NCBI RefSeq assembly: GCF_007997085.1
Contig: NZ_VORR01000023.1
Coordinates: forward strand, 1-62,623
Source: Polaribacter sp. IC066
Lineage (GTDB): Bacteria; Bacteroidota; Bacteroidia; Flavobacteriales; Flavobacteriaceae
DNA: 62,623 nt
Direction of reading: 5' to 3'
Shown here one piece after another: positions 1 to 9,156 of the stretch. How positions within the stretch are numbered: position 1 is the stretch's first letter; each line of letters begins with the position of its first letter. The translations under genes were made by a program, and so were the position numbers. Under the pieces are notes generated by a model, which did not search any database, was not told the origin of the DNA, and saw only the letters and a list, made by a program, of their open reading frames with translations.

Positions 1-167
1 AATAAAGGTAAAAAATAAGTTAAAACGAACGTTGAAATAGCAATTAATTGAAAAGTTGCATCATTCTAAATACAACTAAAATGAACTCAACTATCCTAAT
101 ATGTTACTTGCGGATTTAAGGTATAAGCAGACGATTACCTTATTTTGTTACAACGCTATATAATTTT
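1..167. other. AT-rich flank without a gene
   Basis: No supported coding frame, RNA gene or strong hairpin is visible here. It lies downstream of the minus-strand crcB gene, so it probably holds the 3' end of that transcript. Confidence 0.5.
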
Positions 168-539
168 TTACACAAATTTTACTAAATACATTCCTGTAAA
201 AACGGCCAAAAAGCCAATAATAAAACTCGCAATGGTATAAAACGCGAAAGAAGTGAAATCTCCCGATTTTAAAAACAAATGATTTTCATAAGCGAAAGTA
301 GAGAAGGTGGTAAAGCCGCCACAAAAGCCCGTTGCTAATAATAAGGTATGATTTTGACTCAAGGTTTCACTTTTTGCTGCATAGCCCAAAATAAAACCAA
401 TGAACAAACTCCCTAGAATATTGGCAAGAAATGTTCCGTACGGAATTCCGTTTTCTGAATTGTTTAGCCATTTACCGATTAAAAAACGTAAAACACTGCC
501 AAAACCACCGCCAATAAATACAAGAATTAAATTTTTCAT
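168..539 (-). CDS. crcB: Fluoride ion channel CrcB/Fluc
   Basis: Predicted four-helix inner-membrane fluoride channel (Fluc) that acts as a dimer and relieves cytoplasmic fluoride. The 123-residue length is standard. Family signatures are visible: a Gly-rich first helix leading to GSVLRF, the NILGS segment near residue 40, and GFCGGFTTFSTF near residues 71-82, which contains the polar track and the break-in-helix region. The start codon overlaps the stop of the upstream DoxX-type gene by one base (TAATG), so the two are translationally coupled. I saw no fluoride riboswitch upstream of the pair. Identification is by family motifs and is secure. Confidence 0.95.
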   Translation of the reverse strand: MKNLILVFIGGGFGSVLRFLIGKWLNNSENGIPYGTFLANILGSLFIGFILGYAAKSETLSQNHTLLLATGFCGGFTTFSTFAYENHLFLKSGDFTSFAFYTIASFIIGFLAVFTGMYLVKFV

Positions 540-1501
540 TATAGCTCTAAATCGTCAATATCTTTCCAGTTTTTCTTTTCAACAACAATTCCTTTCTTCA
601 AAATCATAATTCCAGGATTTGCTCTAATCATGGTTTTTAAAGTAGTTTCATCACAAAACAACACCTCAAAAGGAAGTTGAAATTTTTTCTTTGTTAACTG
701 AATAATATTAGAAAAAGAGGCAGAAACACCATACACTTTATACCCTTTTTTGATCGCTTCATCTGCAATTTTTTTAATTTCAGGGAAGGCTTCGTATTCA
801 GATTTTTCTAAACTAGACATGATAACGAGCATCACTTTGTCCATTTTTAAAATCTGTGGAGCTAAATCATTTTGAGTGTTTTCTAACATAAAATCGTGTA
901 CAGGAGGTATTTCGCCATCATCCTTATACTTCATTCCTTCAGGAATACTTTTACCAATTGCATAGGCTCTAAAATCTATAATTGGCAAGTGCGCTAAAAC
1001 ATAATAGGTTATAAAAGAGGATAAAATAAGAGAGAAAAAAACTATTTTTCCGGGTAAAAATGTTCTTTTAATCGGTTTTATAAAGCCTACTTTATAACTT
1101 AAAAAGAGAATTAAAATAGTTAAAATTACGTCTTTTGTAAAGGTTTCCCAAGGTTTTAATTTGATAGCATCGCCAAAACAGCCACAATCTGTAACTTTAT
1201 TATAATAGGCAGAATACCAAGTTAAAAATAAGAATACTAGAATCATTAGCAGTAAACTTCGAACCGTAAATTTAGCTTTCCAGCCTACCAAAAGAGCAAC
1301 ACCTAAAACAATTTCAGAGATAACTAAAAAGATGGCAAAAGGCAATGCATACGGAATTAAAAATTCTAGATTTAAAACGCCTTCAGAAAAGTATTCTTCA
1401 AATTTGTATTGAGACCCAACAGGATCTACTAATTTTACAAAGCCCGAAAATATAAATAAGGCTCCGACTATAATTCTTACAATCTGTACTAGTATTTTCA
1501 T
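539..1501 (-). CDS. DoxX/MauE-type membrane protein with thioredoxin-like C-terminal domain (BT_3928 family)
   Basis: The N-terminal ~150 residues form four predicted membrane helices of the DoxX/MauE kind. They include the GFVKLVDP segment after helix 1 and a Cys pair in TDCGCFGD between helices, typical of MauE-like proteins that handle disulfides. After a further helix the C-terminal half looks like a thioredoxin fold (NPGIMILKKGIVV near the end) but lacks a CxxC, so it is unlikely to be a classical oxidoreductase. This architecture is a known Bacteroidota family often found beside DUF1599 and folP, as here. The exact substrate is unknown. The gene ends in a one-base overlap with crcB. Confidence 0.8.
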   Translation of the reverse strand: MKILVQIVRIIVGALFIFSGFVKLVDPVGSQYKFEEYFSEGVLNLEFLIPYALPFAIFLVISEIVLGVALLVGWKAKFTVRSLLLMILVFLFLTWYSAYYNKVTDCGCFGDAIKLKPWETFTKDVILTILILFLSYKVGFIKPIKRTFLPGKIVFFSLILSSFITYYVLAHLPIIDFRAYAIGKSIPEGMKYKDDGEIPPVHDFMLENTQNDLAPQILKMDKVMLVIMSSLEKSEYEAFPEIKKIADEAIKKGYKVYGVSASFSNIIQLTKKKFQLPFEVLFCDETTLKTMIRANPGIMILKKGIVVEKKNWKDIDDLEL

Positions 1502-1939
1502 ATTTGTGTTTTATAATTTTCTAGGCATTGCGTAGAGAATTTTAGTTGTTTATTTTTTATTAAACTAATGGATAAAAAGATTAGCTTAAAAATATCATTG
1601 AAATTATTTGTATATCAATTAACAGAAAACCACACTATTTTGTCATTTCGACTTTAGGAGAAATCCCATAATACTAAATTCCAAAATAATATAACTTTAT
1701 GTGATTTCACGATTAAGGCCAAAGGATAAAACTAACTTTTTCATAATTTAATTTAATATTTAATTGCCCACACACCCTGTGTATAACTGTGTTTTATAAT
1801 TTCCTAAATAGTGCATCAAAAACTGTAATTCTTTAATTTTGCGCTTTTTTAAGGTAGTTTGTCAAATGATAAAGAGATTGCTTCGTGCCTCGTAATGACG
1901 AAACTCCCAACTTTAAAGTCAAAATTTTAACCACTAAAC
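1502..1939. other. Intergenic region with dispersed-repeat fragments
   Basis: About 440 bases with no supported gene. It contains short pieces that look like common Flavobacteriaceae intergenic repeats, such as TCATTTCGACTTTAGGAG near 1640 and GCTTCGTGCCTCGTAATGAC near 1881. I see no RNA gene. It separates the DoxX-type gene from the DUF1599 gene on the same strand. Confidence 0.5.
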
Positions 1940-2476
1940 TTACTCACCTAAATGAATCATAGCAAAAACAGCATAATTGATCATGTCTTGGTAATTGGCA
2001 TCAATTCCTTCAGAAACTATCGTTTTGCCTTGGTTGTTTTCAATTTGTTTTACGCGTAATAATTTTTGTAAAATTAAATCTGTCAGAGAAGAAACGCGCA
2101 TTTCTCTCCAAACTTCACCATAATCATGATTCTTATTCATCATTAATTCTTTAGCAATCTTACTGTGTTTGTCATACAAAATAGTGGCTTCTTCGGTTGA
2201 TAAATCTGGTGTTTCTACAACTCCTTTTTCCAATTGAATTAGCGCCATTATAGAATAATTGATAATCCCAATAAATTCAGATTTTTCTCCTTCATCTACT
2301 TTCTGAACCTCATTTTCTTGTAATTGACGGGTTCTTTGGGCTTTTATGAAAATCTGATCTGTTAAGGATGGCAAACGTAAAATACGCCAAGCAGATCCAT
2401 AATCAGACATTTTCTTGATAAATAAACTTCTGCAATCTTCAATTACAGCATCATATTGGTTTGATGTATTTTGCAT
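1940..2476 (-). CDS. DUF1599 protein with two tandem DUF1599 repeats
   Basis: A 178-residue Bacteroidota protein of the DUF1599 / nucleotide-modification-associated family. The chain is an internal duplication. Residues ~8-85 and ~95-178 each carry the pattern K-x-x-DYG-x-x-W-R-x-x-R-x-x-SLTD followed by a Lys/Arg/Gln helix and an INY-x-hydrophobic-A segment. The conserved acids and arginines suggest a nucleotide or phosphate binding role, but no reaction is established. It is divergent from the LOG/folP pair, with 173 bases between the starts. The neighbourhood (DoxX-type protein, folP) is a recurrent one in flavobacteria, so a link to nucleotide or folate metabolism is possible but inferred. 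Confidence 0.85.
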   Translation of the reverse strand: MQNTSNQYDAVIEDCRSLFIKKMSDYGSAWRILRLPSLTDQIFIKAQRTRQLQENEVQKVDEGEKSEFIGIINYSIMALIQLEKGVVETPDLSTEEATILYDKHSKIAKELMMNKNHDYGEVWREMRVSSLTDLILQKLLRVKQIENNQGKTIVSEGIDANYQDMINYAVFAMIHLGE

Positions 2477-2649
2477 TTTTTGTATTAAGTATATTATTTA
2501 AAACCAACATAAATTGCGCCGTTTTAAAGAATTGTTGAACTCTTTGTAAAAGTAACAAATACAATATACTTTGTCTTTATTTTTTTACTTTTTTATATCT
2601 TCTTACAGGCAATTCCTTTATTTTTACAGTGAATTTATCAACTATAAAA

Positions 2650-3231
2650 ATGAATAGAATTGTTGTTTTTTGTGGCTCAAGTTTGGGTTTTAATCCTGTG
2701 TATAAAGAAGCTGCTATTGAGCTCGGTACTTATTTTGTAAAGCATAAAATCGGTTTGGTCTACGGCGGCGGAAAAATAGGGATGATGGGCGTTCTTTCTG
2801 ATACAATTCTCGATTTAAATGGAGAAGTTATTGGTGTAATTCCGAAACTTTTAGAAAAAGAAGAAGTGGTGCATGCGGGTGTAGAAGAAATGATTATTTG
2901 CAAAAAGATGAGTGAACGCAAGGTAATTATGAGCAAATTAGTAGACGCTTATATTACGCTTCCCGGCGGTTTTGGTACTTTAGATGAGCTTTTTGAAGCA
3001 CTTACTTTAGGGCAATTGCATATTGAGCAAAAGCCAATCGGACTTTTAAATGTAAATGGTTTTTTTGATGCTATTTTAATTCAAATAGATAAAATGGTTT
3101 CAGAGGGATATATCAAACCTCAAAACCTTAATTTATTGATTGTAGCAACCACAGTTAATGAATTAATGCGAAAAATGAACGATTATAAAGCACCAGAAAT
3201 TACACACATAATTAATAAAGTAGTTCGGTAA
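2650..3231 (+). CDS. LOG family protein (cytokinin riboside 5'-monophosphate phosphoribohydrolase type)
   Basis: Predicted Rossmann-fold nucleoside-5'-monophosphate phosphoribohydrolase of the TIGR00730/LOG family. The family signature PGGFGTLDELFE, with the catalytic Arg/Glu region, is present near residue 105, as is the N-terminal VVFCGSS and the YGGGKIGMMG loop. I chose the ATG at 2650 (MNRIVVFCGSS) over the GTG at 2629 because the protein then starts at the family's usual first beta strand; this gives 193 residues. It abuts folP directly (stop TAA, then ATG with no gap), so the two form an operon. The physiological substrate in bacteria is uncertain. Confidence 0.88.
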   Translation: MNRIVVFCGSSLGFNPVYKEAAIELGTYFVKHKIGLVYGGGKIGMMGVLSDTILDLNGEVIGVIPKLLEKEEVVHAGVEEMIICKKMSERKVIMSKLVDAYITLPGGFGTLDELFEALTLGQLHIEQKPIGLLNVNGFFDAILIQIDKMVSEGYIKPQNLNLLIVATTVNELMRKMNDYKAPEITHIINKVVR

Positions 3232-4053
3232 ATGACAATAAACTGTAAAGGAACTTTAATCGATTTATCTTCACCAAAAGTGATGGGGATTTTAAATATC
3301 ACACCAGATTCTTTTTATGACGGTGGTAAATACAAAAATGAGCCTGAAATTTTACATCAGGTAGAAAAAATGCTTTTTGAAGGTGCAACTTTTATAGATG
3401 TTGGCGCGTATTCTTCAAGACCAGGAGCACAGCATATTTCTGAAGAGGAAGAATTAAAAAGAATACTCCCTGTTCTTACTTTGTTGATGAAACATTTTCC
3501 TGAAATTATTATTTCTGTAGATACGTTTAGAAGCAGCGTAGCCAAAGAAACGATTGCTGTTGGAGCGGCAATGATTAATGATATTTCTGGCGGAAAAATG
3601 GATACTAAAATGTTTGAAACGGTTGCAAATTTACAAGTTCCTTATATTGTAATGCACATGTTAGGAACACCACAAAACATGCAGAAAAACCCTGTTTATA
3701 AAGACGTAACCCAAGAAATTATTTCTTTTTTCGCAGAGCAGATTTTTAAGTTACATCAACTAAAATTAAATGATGTACTTATTGATGTGGGTTTTGGCTT
3801 CGGAAAAACAAATGCCCATAATTTTGAGATTCTTAAAAATTTATCACTTTTCGAAAATTTAGATGCGCCCATTTTAGCCGGAATTTCAAGAAAGTCGATG
3901 CTCTATAAAACACTAAATATTTCTGCACAAGAAGCGTTGAATGCAACAACATCAGCAAACACAATAGCGTTATTAAATGGCGCAAATATTTTAAGAGTGC
4001 ATGATGTAAAAGAAGCCATGGAAGCGGTTAAAATTGTTGCCCAAGTTCGTTAA
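3232..4053 (+). CDS. folP: Dihydropteroate synthase
   Basis: Condenses 6-hydroxymethyl-dihydropterin pyrophosphate with p-aminobenzoate in folate synthesis; the sulfonamide target. All signature blocks are present: MGILNITPDSFYDGG near the N-terminus, DVGAYSSRPGA, SVDTF, MINDISGG, the MHMLGTPQNMQ loop, DVGFGFGK and GISRKSM before the C-terminal ALNATTSANTIAL helix. The 273-residue length is normal for a TIM-barrel DHPS. It is translated immediately after the LOG gene without spacing. A dispersed repeat and a bidirectional hairpin terminator follow it. Confidence 0.97.
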   Translation: MTINCKGTLIDLSSPKVMGILNITPDSFYDGGKYKNEPEILHQVEKMLFEGATFIDVGAYSSRPGAQHISEEEELKRILPVLTLLMKHFPEIIISVDTFRSSVAKETIAVGAAMINDISGGKMDTKMFETVANLQVPYIVMHMLGTPQNMQKNPVYKDVTQEIISFFAEQIFKLHQLKLNDVLIDVGFGFGKTNAHNFEILKNLSLFENLDAPILAGISRKSMLYKTLNISAQEALNATTSANTIALLNGANILRVHDVKEAMEAVKIVAQVR

Positions 4054-4092
4054 TGAAGTACAAAATTAAAGTCTGGATAAAATTATTTCTGT

Positions 4093-4340
4093 GCGATAAA
4101 TGACTCAAGATTGCTTTGCTTTTAGAAACAAGAAACAAGAGCAAAAAGCAAAGAGCAAAGAGCAAAGAACCAAGAATTGACTCTAACTACCTGAAAAAAA
4201 GTACTAAATTAAAATAAAGTTAACCACTTTATCTTGATGAAATTATTTTTAAAAAAGCGAAGTTTCGTCTAGAAAGTTCGTGGAATCTCTTACTTTAAAA
4301 GGGCTTATCTACCTAAAAATATTTTTAATCGGATATTAAT
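4093..4340 (+). repeat. Dispersed intergenic repeat family, copy 1
   Basis: First of four related non-coding segments in this window (others at 32510-32737, 41078-41252 and 45752-45962). Shared landmarks are GCTTTGCTTTTAGAA near the left end, then in some copies an iterated CAAGAAACAAGA tract, an AT-rich centre, and the right end CTA-AA-TATTTTTAATCGGATA. In this copy the simple tract is long (4126-4165). No protein-coding frame is supported. Confidence 0.6.
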
Positions 4341-4350
4341 TATACAAAAT

Positions 4351-4380
4351 AAAAAAGGTTCTCTATTGAGAACCTTTTTT
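4351..4380. terminator. Bidirectional intrinsic terminator between folP and the M61 peptidase gene
   Basis: Perfect 13-base arms, AAAAAAGGTTCTC and GAGAACCTTTTTT, around a four-base loop. Both strands end in a T-run, so it can serve the convergent folP (+) and M61 peptidase (-) transcripts. Confidence 0.85.
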
Positions 4381-4396
4381 ATTTAAAATTGCTTTT

Positions 4397-6259
4397 TTAT
4401 AAGGATTTTAACCAAGCAGTTCTCAATGTTTTTTTAGGATCGCTTTCTAATAGATCTTCAAGGACTAATTCCTCAATGTCTGTGCTTCCTTTTATTACTT
4501 TTCCTTCTAATTTAATAGTTTCACCTGCTCTCATAACTTCAAAAACTAACGAATCGCCTTCTTTCCATTGCATTGATTTGCCAATGGTGGGTCTTATGTT
4601 TGTTAAATCTACTTTCTCTCCGTTTATAGTTTTTAGAATATCACCAGCTTCCACACCTAAATTAGTTAATCCCGTGTTTTGTCTGTCTAAAAATAGAATT
4701 TCTTCTTTACTATTCGCAGTTATAAACAATTGATTTGAACTGTCTAATAAATAAGAAGAAGCAATCGTTTTCGTTTTATTAGCAACACCAACCTTATTAA
4801 AGAATTCTGAATAGTTGATAGGTACATTTCCTGTTAAATGATTGTCGAAAAATACACCAACAGAAGGATACGTCATGCTTACAATCTCGTCAAGAATTTC
4901 ATCATCTTTAAAAGGCTTATACTGCCCGTATTTGTTAGATAAATCTTTCATCAAATTTCTAATTCCGTATGCACCTTTACTTTCTTCTCTTAAAAGAATA
5001 TCTAAAGACATCCCAATTAAAGCACCTTTTTGGTATACATTTCCATAATTTTTAGCGTATTCACCTTCTAAAATATTTTTACTCATTTTAGTGAAAGACA
5101 TAGTGTCATTATACATTAATGAACTTGCAATTTTACCTTTCATTTCATCAATAAATTGCTGTTCAGTTATCAAGTCTTGATTTACCTGAAAAAGATTTGC
5201 AAAATATTCTGTAACGCCCTCATACATCCATAAATGTTTAGACATATTTGGTTCGTTAAAATCAAAAGAATGAATTTCTTCTGAATGTACAGAAAGTGGC
5301 GTTACAATATGAAAAAACTCATGAGAAATAGTACCATTAATCATTCCGTTTGCTAATTGCTCTTTAGAGTATGTTTCTGGAAACACAACTGTTGTAGAAG
5401 ATAAGTGCTCTAAAGCGCCAAAACTATTCCATTTATTAACAGTTGGATCAAATAGATACACTAAAATGTTGTATTCTTTTGTTGTTTTAAAACCTTCTAA
5501 AAAGTTCGTTTGTGCCAAGACCATTTTTTTTAGATCTTCTTCCATATCACTTGCCAAATGAATATTATTTGGAGAGTATACTGCCATAGAAACGTCTACA
5601 CCGCCTACAGTAAAATTTACAGTATTTAAAGGTGCGTACATGATTGGGTTGTCAGATATTTCATCATATCTACTCGCGGAAAAAACATCTAAAGTATTGT
5701 CTTCTTTCGTGGTGTTTTTATTGATTAAAGAAGAAGTTTCATACAAATCTGCAGGATGCATTATTGACAACGTGTACGGAGATTCTTTTTTACCTTTAAA
5801 GTACCCAACAAAGCCAGGCAGATTCAAAAAGAAGTTTTTACCTTCTTCGATATTGGTTCCTGACATCACATAAATACCATGTTCTTTTTCAGAATCAAAA
5901 GTATCATCTACCCAATACGTTATTTTGTCCATTTTTTTGGCATTCTCTATTTGCCAAGAATTGGTATCTAATTTCGTAACAGTCATTTCTGCGCCTTCAT
6001 AATCAAAGGCTTTAAAATCAGAGATAAATTTCCCGTAATCGCTTATTGCATAGGTTCCCGGGACAATAGCAGGGATTTGATACACAATTGTGTTTTCTTT
6101 AATTTTTTTAGGATTTACTTCAACTTGAACTTTGTCATCAACAACAGTATTTAAATTTATAGCTACTTCAATGAGCTTTTTCTTATTTGAGTTTACTTTT
6201 AAGCTTGCACAACTTCCTAGAAAGGCAATCGTGATGATTGTAATGAATATTTTTCTCAT
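4397..6259 (-). CDS. M61 family metallopeptidase lipoprotein with PDZ domain
   Basis: Predicted exported zinc peptidase of the M61 (glycyl aminopeptidase) family, 620 residues. It has a lipoprotein signal with lipobox LGSC at Cys17. A beta-rich N-terminal domain is followed by the zinc site HEFFH (His313, Glu314, His317), the downstream family glutamate in YEGVTEYFAN, and a C-terminal PDZ domain (roughly residues 500-590, LGVEAGDILKTINGEKV). The lipid anchor places it at the periplasm or cell surface. It stands alone, convergent with folP and divergent from ygiQ. Substrate preference cannot be read from the sequence. Confidence 0.92.
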   Translation of the reverse strand: MRKIFITIITIAFLGSCASLKVNSNKKKLIEVAINLNTVVDDKVQVEVNPKKIKENTIVYQIPAIVPGTYAISDYGKFISDFKAFDYEGAEMTVTKLDTNSWQIENAKKMDKITYWVDDTFDSEKEHGIYVMSGTNIEEGKNFFLNLPGFVGYFKGKKESPYTLSIMHPADLYETSSLINKNTTKEDNTLDVFSASRYDEISDNPIMYAPLNTVNFTVGGVDVSMAVYSPNNIHLASDMEEDLKKMVLAQTNFLEGFKTTKEYNILVYLFDPTVNKWNSFGALEHLSSTTVVFPETYSKEQLANGMINGTISHEFFHIVTPLSVHSEEIHSFDFNEPNMSKHLWMYEGVTEYFANLFQVNQDLITEQQFIDEMKGKIASSLMYNDTMSFTKMSKNILEGEYAKNYGNVYQKGALIGMSLDILLREESKGAYGIRNLMKDLSNKYGQYKPFKDDEILDEIVSMTYPSVGVFFDNHLTGNVPINYSEFFNKVGVANKTKTIASSYLLDSSNQLFITANSKEEILFLDRQNTGLTNLGVEAGDILKTINGEKVDLTNIRPTIGKSMQWKEGDSLVFEVMRAGETIKLEGKVIKGSTDIEELVLEDLLESDPKKTLRTAWLKSL

Positions 6260-6395
6260 AATTTCTGTTTAATTCGACGCAATATTAAGAGTTTCTAGAG
6301 TAATTTTAAGGTATTTAACAAAACTTTAAATTTTGTTTTCTAAAGCAAAAAAAAATAATTTTTTTCAACTAAAATTCTCGTAAATTCGCAAAACT

Positions 6396-8357
6396 ATGCA
6401 AGATACGAATACACATCAATTAACCGACTGGTTACCAACAACAAACAAAGAAGTAAAAATTCGGGGTTGGGAAGAACTAGACGTCATTCTTTTTAGTGGA
6501 GATGCCTATGTAGATCATCCATCATTTGGACCAGCCGTTATTGGTCGTATTTTAGAAAGTTATGGTTTGCGTGTGGCAATTGTGCCGCAGCCAAGTGTAA
6601 CAGACAACTTGCAAGATTTTGAAAAATTAGGAAAACCAAGATTGTTTTTTGGTTGTACCGGGGGGTGTATGGATCCGATGGTTTCTAATTACACCGCGAG
6701 TAAAAAACGTAGAGATAAAGATGCGTATACCCCAAACGGCGATAAAGGTTTTAGACCTGACTATGCAACTTCTGTATATTCGAAAATATTAAAAGAAAAA
6801 TTCCCAGATGTTCCTGTTTTAATTGGCGGCATTGAAGCTTCGCTAAGACGTGTAACGCATTATGATTACTGGTCTGATAAGTTATTGCCAACTATTTTAG
6901 AGACTTCTAAAGCTGATATGTTGGTGTATGGAATGGGCGAACAACCTTTGCGAGAAATTGTAGAATTATTGCAAAAAGGCGTTCCGTTTTCTAGTTTAAA
7001 AAACATTAAACAAACCGCTGTTTTAATCGATCAAAAAATAGAAAAATTGCCTGTGGTAAATGGTTGGGAAGATGTAACCATTAGCTCTCACGAAGCGTGT
7101 TTAAAGGATAAAAAAACATTTGCTTCTAATTTTAAGACGATAGAACAAGAGTCGAATAAATTAAAAGCACGAAGAATCTTGCAGGAAGTAGAAGGAAGAA
7201 CGCTGGTGATTAATCCGCCTTTTCCTACCATGACAGAAAAGGAAATTGATGGTTCTTTCGATTTGCCTTTTACGCGTTTACCGCATCCAAAATATAACAA
7301 GCGTGGACCGATACCTGCGTTTGAAATGATAAAATTCTCAATAAATATTCATCGTGGCTGTTTTGGAGGTTGTAGTTTTTGTACCATTTCTGCACACCAA
7401 GGAAAATTTATTGCGAGTAGAAGTCAAGAATCTGTTTTAAAAGAAATTGATAAAGTGGCAAATATGCCAGACTTTAAAGGCTATTTATCTGATATTGGCG
7501 GACCTTCTGCAAACATGTATCAGATGAAAGGAAAAGTACAATCTATTTGTGATAAATGTGTTGCACCTAGTTGTATTTCGCCTGTAATTTGTTCTAATTT
7601 AGATACCTCTCACAAACCTTTAACAGATTTATACCAAGCGGTAGATAAACATCCGAAGATAAAAAAATCTTTTATTGGTAGTGGTATAAGACATGACATG
7701 TTAGTACCTGAATTTAATAAAAACGCAGACCCGAAAGAGTTAGATGCATATACAGAAGAGGTGATGACAAAACACGTTTCTGGGCGATTAAAAGTTGCAC
7801 CAGAGCATACTTCTGATCCTGTTTTAAAGTTGATGCGTAAACCATCTTTTAAATATTTTCATATGTTTAAAGAGCGTTTTGATAAAATAAACATCAAGAA
7901 GAAATTGAACTTACAATTGATTCCATATTTTATCTCGAGTCACCCAGCAAGTGAAGTAGAAGACATGGCAAACCTGGCAGCAGAAACCAAAGATATGGGC
8001 TTTCAGTTAGAGCAAGTACAAGGTTTTACACCAACACCAATGACAGTTGCAACGGTAATTTATTATTCAGGATACCATCCGTATACTTTAAAACCAACCA
8101 AAACTCCGAAGACAAAAAAGGAGAAAGAAGATCAGCATAAATTTTTCTTTTGGTATAAAAAAGAAAATAAAGATTGGATTAAAAACACCTTAACCAAAGT
8201 TGGTCGATCTGATTTATTGCAAGTTTTATTGCCAGAAAATAATTCTTGGAAAAAGAACAAAACAAGTCATAAAGTAGCGCAACATACTTTTGATGACGCC
8301 ATTCCTTTTAATAAAAGAAAGAAGAAGGTGAGCAGAGCTCCTAAAAATAGGCGATAG
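6396..8357 (+). CDS. YgiQ family radical SAM protein (UPF0313)
   Basis: A 653-residue radical SAM protein of the YgiQ family, whose reaction is not known. The 4Fe-4S-binding motif CFGGCSFC is at Cys322, Cys326 and Cys329, inside the family block RGCFGGCSFCTISAHQGK. An additional Cys-rich stretch, SICDKCVAPSCISPVICSN, lies about 75 residues further on, and the N-terminal B12-binding-like region shows FSGDAYVDHPSFG. The C-terminus ends in a basic tail (RKKKVSRAPKNRR). It is monocistronic, with a possible A-rich leader. Length and motif order match the family. Confidence 0.95.
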   Translation: MQDTNTHQLTDWLPTTNKEVKIRGWEELDVILFSGDAYVDHPSFGPAVIGRILESYGLRVAIVPQPSVTDNLQDFEKLGKPRLFFGCTGGCMDPMVSNYTASKKRRDKDAYTPNGDKGFRPDYATSVYSKILKEKFPDVPVLIGGIEASLRRVTHYDYWSDKLLPTILETSKADMLVYGMGEQPLREIVELLQKGVPFSSLKNIKQTAVLIDQKIEKLPVVNGWEDVTISSHEACLKDKKTFASNFKTIEQESNKLKARRILQEVEGRTLVINPPFPTMTEKEIDGSFDLPFTRLPHPKYNKRGPIPAFEMIKFSINIHRGCFGGCSFCTISAHQGKFIASRSQESVLKEIDKVANMPDFKGYLSDIGGPSANMYQMKGKVQSICDKCVAPSCISPVICSNLDTSHKPLTDLYQAVDKHPKIKKSFIGSGIRHDMLVPEFNKNADPKELDAYTEEVMTKHVSGRLKVAPEHTSDPVLKLMRKPSFKYFHMFKERFDKINIKKKLNLQLIPYFISSHPASEVEDMANLAAETKDMGFQLEQVQGFTPTPMTVATVIYYSGYHPYTLKPTKTPKTKKEKEDQHKFFFWYKKENKDWIKNTLTKVGRSDLLQVLLPENNSWKKNKTSHKVAQHTFDDAIPFNKRKKKVSRAPKNRR

Positions 8358-8365
8358 GTTTCAGG

Positions 8366-8722
8366 CTAATAATCTCTTATTAAAACTTCCGTTGGAATAT
8401 TTAATTTGAGATTTAAGTTTCGGACCATGTCTAAAGTTAGTTTTCTTTTTTTATTTAAAATTTCGCTAACTCTGCTTTTAAAACCAATAACTTCTGCTAA
8501 ATCTTTTTGCTTTAAACCCATTTGTTCCATTCTAAACTTGATGGCTTCAATTGGGTCAGGAAAGCCAATAGGAAAAGTCTCGTTTTCATATTTATCGATT
8601 AAAATGGAAAGTATCTCTAATTCATCTCCTTTTTTTGTTCCTTTTTTAGCATCAAAAATAAGTTCAAGTCTTTGAAGAGCTTTGGTATAATCTATTTCGT
8701 TTTTTATGGGTGATATATTCAT
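8366..8722 (-). CDS. higA: HigA-type antitoxin, helix-turn-helix
   Basis: Antitoxin partner of the preceding HigB gene. The N-terminal half is the acidic HigA lead-in (YTKALQRLELIFDAKK, then EILSILIDKYE), and the C-terminal half is an XRE-type helix-turn-helix (LKQKDLAEVIGFKSRVSEIL). I chose the ATG at 8722, which begins right after the toxin stop and gives MNISPI and 118 residues. Starts at 8740 or 8773 would overlap the toxin. HigA normally binds HigB and represses the toxin-first operon, and the gene order here is toxin then antitoxin, as in canonical higBA. Confidence 0.88.
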   Translation of the reverse strand: MNISPIKNEIDYTKALQRLELIFDAKKGTKKGDELEILSILIDKYENETFPIGFPDPIEAIKFRMEQMGLKQKDLAEVIGFKSRVSEILNKKRKLTLDMVRNLNLKLNIPTEVLIRDY

Positions 8723-8723
8723 T

Positions 8724-9017
8724 TTAAATTTTGTTTGCATTAATTTTATCATACGCTGTATGGGTTCCAACAAAACGGATCCAACACAATTGATATTCTA
8801 AATTAAACTTTACTATTAATCTGTAATTATTTCCTTTAATATTAAAAACGACGCGACTTTCTTTTAAAATACTTGCACTTGGGTATTCTTTTTTTAAATC
8901 ATTTAACGATTGCCAATTAGCTTTTTCTGTTTCTCTAAACCAAGCTGTAAGTTGTTGTTCAGCATCAGGATATAGGGTCCAGAAATCTCTTAAAGTTCGT
9001 TTTGCAATGATTCTCAA
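8724..9017 (-). CDS. higB: HigB-type toxin (mRNA endonuclease)
   Basis: A 97-residue RelE-superfamily toxin of the HigB type: RTLRDFWTLYPDAEQQL at the N-terminus, the central basic strands RVVFNIKGNNYRLIV and the C-terminal IRFVGTHTAYDKI. HigB toxins cleave mRNA on the ribosome. It is first in a two-gene toxin-antitoxin operon with higA. Nothing is missing relative to the family, so the system looks intact. No mobile-element border was seen around the pair. Confidence 0.9.
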   Translation of the reverse strand: MRIIAKRTLRDFWTLYPDAEQQLTAWFRETEKANWQSLNDLKKEYPSASILKESRVVFNIKGNNYRLIVKFNLEYQLCWIRFVGTHTAYDKINANKI

Positions 9018-9156
9018 GGTAGACTTGTTTTCTTCAAAGATAGTAAAATGTTACCAATTTGGTATTTTTAACTACTAAAATTAAAATCTATTTGAAGAAA
9101 AGTAAAAATTTAAAGCTTTTACTTTTTTATGTATTGTAATTTTAAGGTTGATAAAA

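Noticed and set aside
1..540. Fluoride riboswitch controlling crcB
   Set aside because: The conserved pseudoknot motif was not seen upstream of crcB or of the DoxX-type gene that leads the pair.
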